DNA of 64,000 nt, from NCBI GenBank assembly GCA_021234155.1, contig JAJEKV010000567.1, forward strand, positions 1-64,000, read 5' to 3'. The DNA comes from Isoetes taiwanensis. Lineage: Eukaryota > Streptophyta > Lycopodiopsida > Isoetales > Isoetaceae. The notes beneath the pieces were generated by a model, which was not told the DNA's origin, searched no databases, and saw nothing but the letters and a program-made list of their open reading frames with translations. Within the stretch, counting starts at the first letter, position 1, and the number at the start of each line of letters is the position of its first letter. This document shows, one piece after another, positions 56,753 to 64,000 of the stretch. The position numbers and the translations under genes were made by a program.

Positions 56753-57339
56753 AGTTCAAAATGCCTTTACCATTTTGGAACCCTGATCCTTACTATGTCA
56801 TAAATGGTCTCTTGGTTTGATAAGACGACATAAAATTTAGTTTGGGCCCTTGCTCATTTGCTTCTTACAGTGCAGATCCTCACCTGTCAGACTGCCATTG
56901 TCCATGCCAAGGACAGTTTTGTTGATATGACAGCTATACGTAACCTAGCAACATTTGTGCTTGCATTATTCACAATGATGTTTTATATAGCATCGAATCT
57001 AAAAATGCAAATATGCTAGGACTGCCAACAGAACGAGCAGAAAACTTAGTCTTACAACAAAGTGCAGTCCAATAAGTGCATCTATGATAGCGTATATTTT
57101 GGCCATATATTCGAACAGACTTGGAAATATAGCAGTAGTTTAGATGTTCTTCCATTTTTCACCAGTGCCATATGATAGGTGAAGTACTGCGCAAAGCTTT
57201 TGTTATTGAAACATGCATCGAGTGATTTCTTGCTTGCACATGATATTGCCCCGTTTATATTTTTCGAAGTCTTTAAGTATTGTAGCAGAGTTTCATAGAA
57301 TTAAGTATCAATACTTCAATCTCTTTAACTAAAATTCAG

Positions 57340-57562
57340 GGATGAGTCCAGCCTCAGGTTAATGACTTCTATATGTTGGCAGCGAGTTTGTGAAGTTTGT
57401 GAAGTTTGGACTGACATTTCAAGAGTTGGCAATTTATACAAGAAACGTGGACATCAATCTATCAAGTATAAGCTATGGAGATATCTCTATAGCCTTTTTA
57501 ATACAAACAATGTAGAATCTCAGTCATGTTTTGCAGAGCTGGATCCCAATTTGTTATATTGA
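57340..57562 (+). other. Exon-like stretch inside the Helitron
   Basis: After AAATTCAG a frame reads RDESSLRLMTSICWQRVCEV and continues with VWTDISRVGNLYKKRG to a stop at 57562. It is probably another captured exon from an unknown gene. Confidence 0.3.
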
Positions 57563-58473
57563 AGCTATCCCTTTCATCTACTATTGGAGACCAGAAATGG
57601 CAGAAATGACAGAAGTATGAGGGAACATTATATAATTCTTTTCAAATGTGTATCTTATAAAAACCAACTATTGAATGGCCCAATGGTTTTTATGGAATGT
57701 TTATCCTTTGAATTCCTTAACTATAATAAAAGTAACAAAACTAATTGGATTTGTAGATAGCTTTTGCTCATAAGAATTTAATAGCTTAATCGAAAGATAT
57801 CCTATGAGTTTTTTGTTCTTATCATGATTGATAAAATGTTATGAGCTTTTTGAAGCTATTGTTTGTATAATAACGAATTTTACCAATCAAATGTTGACTA
57901 GCTTATAATAGTGGGAGACACGAGAGGCAAGAAATTAAGGAAGACAATGAAGTTTTAGGTCCTCTCAAGGTGTTGCCTAGAAATCTTCACAGAAAGGACT
58001 ACAAAGTGGACCAATATATGCCTAGATAATATGTATTAGAAAGCGTCTATACCTAGATGATGGTAATGGCAAAACTTTTGCCATCACTTGAGTTGTAGAT
58101 GACTTGATTATCTTCACGTGGATATACGATTACCCCTTCACACATTAGTCTTTGCTTCATGCAAGTTCCCAATCATCTAACAATAATCCTTAGCTAATGA
58201 GGATTGTAAGAATTATGGAATATCAACATTGTAGCAAAATTACATGTTAGGTTCCAAGTTGTAAGTAATCTTCCTATGGTACAAATGACAAACATAACTG
58301 AAAGTGCATCAAAATACAGGTTTCCTCATGCATTACTAAGTCTCCTATGAAGAAACCTACAACATCGTTTTCAAATGATTCGTGTTTAGTTACATGTTCC
58401 CAACTGTAGCCTAGCATTGTGAAAGACGTATCTCTCTTACCCAACATATTGTGAGATTATGCCCGACAAAAAA

Positions 58474-58488
58474 CCCAGTAACGCTGGG
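58474..58488 (+). repeat. Second Helitron-type hairpin upstream of the terminus
   Basis: CCCAGTAACGCTGGG followed by CAC is nearly the same as the terminal hairpin at 58718, with one change in the loop, but T-rich DNA replaces the ACCATTACTAG end. Confidence 0.7.
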
Positions 58489-59081
58489 CACTTTTTTTTA
58501 TATATTGTTATTGTCATAGTAGAGGTTAAAATCATCAAGTTCTACTCAAAGCTCTCAAAGATACCAATGCAACATTGTCTAATATGAAGGAACTAGGTTT
58601 CTTTTAAACGTTGTTAAACCTTTGAAAAGCTTTTCTTATAATAAAAAAGTTAAAAAAGTTGGACTATTGCTGCAGGCTTTTCTCATTACGAGCAAAACAT
58701 ACAGGGTTTCAAATTATGCCCAGCAACGCTGGGCACCATTACTAGTATAGATAGAAAATATTACATATGATGTACTCTACAATCCTCGACAATGGCACGA
58801 ATCATATGGTTTTCTATTTGCGCTTGCTTCCATTCGATGTGTGATTAACATACTTAAGACCACCCTTCCAAAACAAAAAACACACTTTAATAAAAAACCA
58901 AGTAGGTCTTTGTTTATTGAATGATCAAGTTCTGACTAATGTGAAACTCATTTTTTGAGTTGATTTTAGAATAATATGAAACTCATTCTTGGAGCCGATT
59001 TTCTCTGTTATTCTGTTATTTTCCTTTATGTATATCTCTCCTTTTTTGTGTTCTATTAGACATCACTTTGAAATGGCATAT

Positions 59082-60567
59082 TGTGACGTCCCCTACTCAT
59101 ATATACGATGCCCGCACCGTATATAAACAGGAGTTATCCCCCATACCAGCTCCATACTGATACGGGGCCCTCCACATGTCACTGTGACCGTGCTGGGTCT
59201 CCAGTGGGAAGAGTGAAGGGGTCATTTTACCCCGTCTCCCTCAGGGCCTACCTAGCTGTGGAAGCGTAAACATACATGTCAGTACATATAACATCACATA
59301 TCCACCTCGTAGGGTGGTACATCACATCTGCATATACAAAGATCAGCACAATGCAAGTGGGTTCCTATCCAAGGCTCAGACATCGGGATGGACTGACAAG
59401 CTTGGGCCTCCAGAGTTCATTGCAGACAGAATCATGACAATGGATTGGGCTGGCATAAGAACATGGCATTGGGTTGTCCACTCCATCCGCCCCTCCAATG
59501 CACACTTTGCGAGTAGGTTGAAAAGTGTTGGGACACGCATCACCGTAGCCCGCCGGATGCATAGCCAAAGAGGGTATTCCCGGTTGCATCTCCCCAGCCC
59601 GATGGGGGGCGGTGGGATCACTCCCACCAGAGATCTCCATGCTTGACCCAAGGACTAGAGGGCCCTTTGCGCATTCGACTTTAACCCTTTGGAAGGTGAA
59701 CTCCACCCCGGGTGTCGAGCCCATGCCTTACCCACACTTCGGTGGCAAGCCATTAGACCTAGTCACTCGATTCCTGTAGAGGCCTTACACACCGGAGGAA
59801 CCTGGCCAAGGGTAACGAACCTCCTTCTAAGCCGGTCCGGCCCTTCACCCACAACCCGGTGGGGTTCTTGTAGACATGGTAGAAATCTAGTAATGCACTA
59901 AGAGGGACTATCTAGGAGCATCATCTACTAAGCTTCAAGTCTCTTACCCCCCTTCCCAATACAATGAGTCCACCTAATACATCCGGTCCATCATATCGAC
60001 ATAAGTAAAGAACTAAGCTATCTCATAGAGTTAGGTTCTTTAGTTAGAGTCAATCTCGGGATCTGCTTGGTTACTAAGGGTGATTTAATAGGCTAATCCT
60101 ACTGGTTCAAAGGCTGGAATAAGGTTTAGGCTATTCAATCAACTAAATACCTGGTCCCTGGTTCACTCCTCTCGATCCAAAGGCGTCCATGTCTACGTCA
60201 CCGCCTTCGAAATGCGGTCGGGGACGATCGACAAAGTCACAAGCGCCGCGGGATTGGTGCAGGAGTTGGAATTGACTCCTTAGGCGCGCGAAAAGATGTG
60301 CGTGGACGAAAAAAGGAGGAATTAGGGTTTGGTTACCTTACATAGGCTCCAAGTTAGGGTTAGAGTTTCCATGACCCTTGGTTTACCTTTAATGGGTTAA
60401 AGGTCTTAAGTGCGCACATTGTTAAGTGTGCGCACCCTTGCAAGTTGCCCCCTAGGGCGCTCTTGCTTGGGTATACGTTGGCATACACGTCGATTGGAGC
60501 GGCGTGTACGCGTGATGGTGCAGTACGGTATACGTCGTGGGACCGTATATCGTACTGGAACGTCACA
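59082..60567 (-). repeat. Orphan 3' LTR of the LARD-like family, reversed
   Basis: On the minus strand the LTR runs from TGTGACGTTCC (60567) to GGGGACGTCACA (59082). It matches the two LTRs at 5-6.7 and 15-16.7 kb through most of its length, including the CCCTAGGGGGCAACTTGC region and the GGTGAGTGCA-like end. It is 1486 bp, against 1670 for the others. Because it has the best-preserved TG...CA ends, it defines the ends of the family. It is preceded on the minus strand by a polypurine tract, so it is a 3' LTR and not a solo LTR. Confidence 0.85.
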
Positions 60568-60710
60568 TTCTCCCCACCTTGAATTGATGCTGTCCGCAGC
60601 ATCGTGGGTCTCCCCACCTTGGGATCTTCTTAACCTGCAATCAACCTCATGCATACGACATACTTATTATTATAGTTATACATTTAATAGGATTACCTCA
60701 AGGTAATCTA
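60568..60710 (-). other. Polypurine tract and interior remnant of the reversed element
   Basis: AAGGTGGGGAGAA (minus strand, 60580-60568) abuts the LTR. A second AAGGTGGGGAGA lies at about 60617-60606, with a GATGCTG/CAGCATC stem between. Homology to the interior at about 14890-15031 continues through the ATTACC..GGTAAT palindrome and stops near 60708. Confidence 0.8.
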
Positions 60711-60729
60711 TATCTATCTATATATAATA

Positions 60730-61990
60730 ATAATGACGTTTTAGGATAGTTTGTGCGCGTTTTGGACCGTTGATTTTGTTACTTTTATTTTTAATCATTG
60801 GATTTTCAGTTTCAGATGCGATGCCTCCAAAACGATGTGAAAGGATGCCATTCTTTCTTTCTCTCACTGAGCCGAATGTGCCTTTCCTTTTCAAGCATTC
60901 AAGATGACGATTCATTTCTTATAGTCAGATTTCCACTCGGTTAATGCACGATTCATTTCTTATAGTCAGATTTCCACTTTGAGTACAAAGGAGCAATGGC
61001 CTATCTAATTTGGCCTGGCTAGGCTTTACCGGTTGCAAGGGATCTCTTTCGGCAAATTAACGAGCAAATAAGAGGTAACTTTCTTCTTTCACACATATTG
61101 CGGATTTGGCACTTATGTTTGGGTTTGCTAGCATCGGTTGGGCATGACAACGATCCAAGACTGCCCGGCCGAGGGGCAGTGAAACCCTAAACTCCTTCTA
61201 TTGTTCAAATGGGCTTGAAATCTTTGCACTCAAGTATGATCTTCTTTTCTGTTTGACATCCATATATCGATATTATATTGTTTGCCGGGAATGTTTTTAC
61301 GATACAACTATCTTTTATGCGGGAAGAGTTACATTGAATTTGCAAATGTCTATGCCATCCCACAATATTACAATTTAAAAGCGAAGCCTTGCCATGCATG
61401 AGAATACCTTCAAAAATGTATGAATAGCCGATCCTCTTATTTTTATAGACCCTTTGCTAGGAAATTTAAACTTAGAAATCCAATTACGGACAAACATTTT
61501 GCCTATTTTGTACCACCAATACTCACATGATGACGGACGCCATGTCTTTGCGGGATAGAAATTTAGGATTGGCAAAAGCGGGTTGAGTCTTCACTATATA
61601 AGAGGAACATTCAACGTTTAACTCAAGCGTTTCTCACCTGTCGTTGCATATTCTTTGGAAATGTGCATCTTGATGGACCTAAAGAAGTCGAGCTTTTATA
61701 TTCTTCAAATGGTACTTGTCTCTCGAACTAGGTCTTTGTTTGATTATTTTTAGTTGATGGCTTCTCGAGTATCTTAAGTCTTTTGCTAGATTCAAGGCGA
61801 GAAATATTTGCTACTATTAATCAAAAGGATGGGATGGTAAGCTTTTACGGAAGATCCAAGAGCAAGATAAAAACAAATGACCCAATGATTTGCATCTTTA
61901 AATTCACAAATAAGGTCTATATTCATTCTTCTTCATAGCTTGTTAAGAATAGTTCGTTTTTGCGAATATTAACATTTTAACTTTGCATTA
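60730..61990. other. No gene recognised
   Basis: A duplicated phrase, CGATTCATTTCTTATAGTCA then GATTTCCACT, occurs at about 60909 and 60949. No exon or motif was identified. Confidence 0.4.
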
Positions 61991-62016
61991 TTTTAATTTT
62001 ACGTAACATTACCATA

Positions 62017-62090
62017 GGGTCATAGAAGTAGCAAAAAAGTTGGCTTCTGTGGATGAGCAGGTGTCTTGTGATCGTGCCTACATTAGCAAG
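62017..62090 (+). other. Exon-like stretch
   Basis: Between an ACCATAG acceptor-like site and a GTAATG donor-like site, one frame reads VIEVAKKLASVDEQ then VSCDRAYISK. Family not recognised. It may belong with the chimeric exon that follows. Confidence 0.3.
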
Positions 62091-62251
62091 GTAATGTTGA
62101 ACGTGGGATAATATTGGGTGCATGGTGAAATTTCCAAAGTATAACATGGCTATTACTTAGAAATTAAATCAAACTCAATAGTGTCATGGAAGTTCTGCTC
62201 AAATTGTAGGCTTTTTCTTTAACACATTTGCTACCTTGGTCTTTAATATAG

Positions 62252-62392
62252 GTTCTTGAGCACAAGGGTTATGATGGTGCAAAAGCTGACATCTGGTCAT
62301 GTGGAGTTATCCTTTACGTGCTTGTCTGCTTCGTGATTGTCTGTCGCCTTCTTCAGCATGGTTACCACATTAGAGGCACTGTCAGGGATCAA
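62252..62392 (+). pseudogene. Chimeric exon: CIPK-type kinase joined to DFR/CCR-type reductase
   Basis: After TTTAATATAG one uninterrupted frame reads [20 protein letters not shown] and LYVLVC. This is the activation-loop to helix-F part of plant CIPK/SnRK3 kinases, with the conserved DIWSCGVIL block. It passes without a stop into [17 protein letters not shown], the start of the NAD(P)-binding fold of dihydroflavonol/cinnamoyl-CoA reductase-like proteins (family: RLLxxGYxVRxTVRD). The join lies at about 62325-62340. Both parts are incomplete. No kinase N-lobe or C-terminal NAF domain is present. Confidence 0.7.
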
Positions 62393-62468
62393 GTAGGCCT
62401 CTGTTTTTCAACCTTCATTTCTCTTTTTCTTACTTGAAATCCGTTAAATCATTTGTGGGATTTTTCAG

Positions 62469-62613
62469 CCAATGATAAGGTGGTCGGGCATTTGAGAAAA
62501 CTTGGTGAAGCTGCAGATTGTTAGGCCAATATCACGGATTATGTTGCCATGCAATCTGCCATTGATGGATGTGAAAGATTTTTCCATATTGCTTGCCATT
62601 TCGAATTACCAAG
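62469..62613 (+). pseudogene. DFR/CCR-type reductase exon 2 fragment with an in-frame stop
   Basis: After TTTTTCAG a frame reads NDKVVGHLRKLGEAADC, then a TAG, then ANITDYVAMQSAIDGCERFF and HIACHFELPR, ending at AAG|GTGTTT. This is the second-exon region of DFR/CCR-like short-chain reductases, where the family shows L..AD....DAI.GC..VFH.A. It follows the reductase half of the preceding chimeric exon in the right order with a 76 bp intron. The two were therefore captured together, from one gene. The stop codon makes it non-functional as read. Confidence 0.65.
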
Positions 62614-63170
62614 GTGTTTTAGCGGAATTTCTATGGCTGCAGCTAGATCGTGGTACTTCAGTGCAGAGCTATTCTGCCCTATTTTTGTGCAAAGTCTTGC
62701 CGCCCAAAGCTTGTTTCCATCTGCAGAGCCATCTATTCAAGATTACTGTCAAGATTATTGTGCGGTTATGGAGTTTTTGCAATGAATTTTCCTTCTTAGT
62801 GGATGTTCGGCTTAGATTATCTCCGTGCTCTAAAACAATGTTTGATGGAGCGGCTTATAGGTAGATCTACAAGAAGCGGTCTTGGATATGAAGCTATACT
62901 TTATAATCGAGTTCTTTGGTGAAGACTAACTTTGCGAATTACATTGAGAGCTATATTTACTGAAGTAGGACCACTTCTGTGAGTTGCATGATCCATTGAA
63001 ACTCTGCTTGATATTTTACCTTTCTTTATGTTAATACTTGCTCAGGCATCATCAAATTAGGGCTTTTCAAAAGAGCTCCGGTCTGAGAAAATAAGATAGA
63101 GGTACTTTGATTCATTCTGCGTGTATATGTTTTACATTATGCTACTGGATTGAAGCATACCATATTTATT
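62614..63170. other. No further reductase exons recognised
   Basis: Open frames at 62502-62864 and 62549-62785 extend the exon-2 sequence artificially through the intron. Nothing recognisable follows. Confidence 0.4.
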
Positions 63171-63177
63171 CTGCAGG

Positions 63178-63307
63178 TACCTTGATACTTTCAGCCCCAA
63201 AAAGGGGACTTCTATATTTCGAACATGGGTCTGCTGCCCGCCAGTTTGTGCTAGATGGAATAGAGCACCATAAGAAGCCATATGTCGGGTCGTCTGCTGG
63301 AGTTTAG
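63178..63307 (+). other. Exon-like stretch
   Basis: After TATTCTGCAG a frame reads GTLILSAPKRGLLYFEHGSA, then RQFVLDGIEHHKKPYVGSSA, stopping at 63307. It looks like a captured exon from a gene I do not recognise. Confidence 0.35.
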
Positions 63308-63309
63308 GA

Positions 63310-64000
63310 CATGAGCAAACCTAAAAAATTCTGTTGTTTGCAATTCAATTGCCACTGTTCACAGTTCAAGGTAAACAGAAAGTTCACAGTTCTTATTTAT
63401 TTCTATTTTGTGGGACGTTCAAAGACTTTGTCCACCTATTTTCTCTTTCTTTCTGCATGTTCTTCTTTTTTGAGGCTGGACAACTGCAATGATGTGGATC
63501 ATTGGAGGCTGATTCGTGGGCCACATTGAACTTGATCTTGAATACTTTAGAATGATATGCATGTATGCTGTTGAATATGGTCAAACATAACATTTCCCTG
63601 CCTTGAGAGCGTTCCTACAGTGATCGAAGCCTAAGGAATAAGGATACAACCTTCAACAAATGTTGTAAGTGCTTTGAGATTTTAGGGGCTTCAAATTGCT
63701 CCTTATATAGGTAAAAATTTCAGACTATTATTTGCCCATTGTGGATGCATTAGATGTTCATGCTGAGTATGAACTGAATATGTGGATTCTGATATTGTGT
63801 ATATAAGAATTGTGCCTGAACTCTTTGTATATTATTGTGGATGTTTATAGCTATTTTTTTTTAGTTTGATGCTTTAGCTGCTGGATTATAGTCGGTCGAC
63901 TCCTATGTGTTAAGAAATATGTCTTTGTTCTTACATTCAATAAGAATGAATATGATCATAGGAGTTATAGCTAATAATCCATGATATTCATGTTGGAAGA
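63310..64000. other. No gene recognised
   Basis: AT-rich sequence to the window end. No motif or terminal structure of a Helitron 3' end was found. Confidence 0.4.

Larger units (their letters stand above)
54841..58745 (+). mobile_element. Helitron, 3.9 kb, with captured gene fragments
   Basis: The 5' end is TCCTATATAATAAAATTA... (TC start, preceded by host A at 54840). The 3' end is hairpin GCCCAGCAACGCTGGGC (58718-58734), then ACCATTA and CTAG (58742-58745), followed by host T. No Rep/helicase ORF is present. It carries a UPL3-like exon and at least two other exon-like stretches. Terminal sequences match those of the reversed Helitron at 24978-26851, so both belong to one family. Confidence 0.85.
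60717..64000 (+). mobile_element. Probable third Helitron, running off the window
   Basis: TCTATATATAATAATAATGA at 60717, after host A, resembles the TC(C/T)TATATAATA 5' ends of the two other Helitrons. It begins where the LTR-element homology is cut. Several captured exon fragments follow. The 3' end is not in the window, so this is inference. Confidence 0.45.

Noticed and set aside
59082-60567. Interpreting this LTR as a solo LTR
   Set aside because: A polypurine tract and about 140 bp of interior homology adjoin it, and the flanks do not form a target-site duplication.

Overview
The window looks like nuclear DNA of a land plant with a large, repeat-rich genome. The only well-preserved gene encodes COP9 signalosome subunit 1 (CSN1), split by five GT-AG introns. 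The other recognisable plant genes (a UPL3/UPL4-type ubiquitin ligase, a CIPK/SnRK3-type kinase, a DFR/CCR-type reductase) are fragments inside mobile DNA. A fern or another seedless lineage is a guess from the style of the degenerate transposon proteins; nothing here proves it. No operon, CRISPR array or convincing RNA gene was seen.

Layout. 0-5 kb: minisatellites, a decayed minus-strand MULE/FAR1-like transposase (about 2.87-3.82 kb) and a palindromic GTGATTCC array (4.46-5.03 kb). 5.04-16.7 kb: one long LTR retrotransposon with two LTRs of about 1.67 kb, a PBS-like site, a polypurine tract and an 8.3 kb interior without recognisable gag or pol. This resembles a LARD, and it appears to sit inside the GTGATTCC array. 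17.3-20.9 kb: the gene island, with a small conserved-looking ORF carrying two frame breaks, then CSN1. 21-24.9 kb: a Ty3/gypsy reverse transcriptase remnant and anonymous DNA. 24.98-26.85 kb: a Helitron on the minus strand filled with a 1.6 kb polypyrimidine tract. 27.5-30 kb: a decayed minus-strand transposon protein. 30.5-40.6 kb: a broken plus-strand ORF with ParB-like and methyltransferase-like segments, surrounded and invaded by about 20 copies of a GC-centred palindrome and cut by a MITE. 40.6-51.8 kb: a hAT-type MITE with perfect 8 bp target duplication, a long-TIR element, a 2 kb Mutator-like element, scrambled short-LTR copies and a second MITE copy. 52.5-53.4 kb: a LINE fragment ending in (TTCTA)n. 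54.84-58.75 kb: a 3.9 kb Helitron with canonical ends carrying a UPL3-like exon. 59.1-60.7 kb: an orphan 3' LTR of the 5-16.7 kb family, in reverse. 60.7-64 kb: a probable third Helitron, running off the window, with a chimeric exon fusing kinase and reductase sequence.

How the parts relate: CSN1 is a host gene embedded in nested mobile DNA. The three most unusual items are (1) the ParB-like/methyltransferase-like relic and its palindrome swarm, (2) the Helitrons with captured exons and a polypyrimidine payload, and (3) three near-perfect ~67 bp hairpins just downstream of the retrotransposon primer site. Many protein-like stretches are broken by single-base shifts, from either decay or assembly error; this cannot be settled here.
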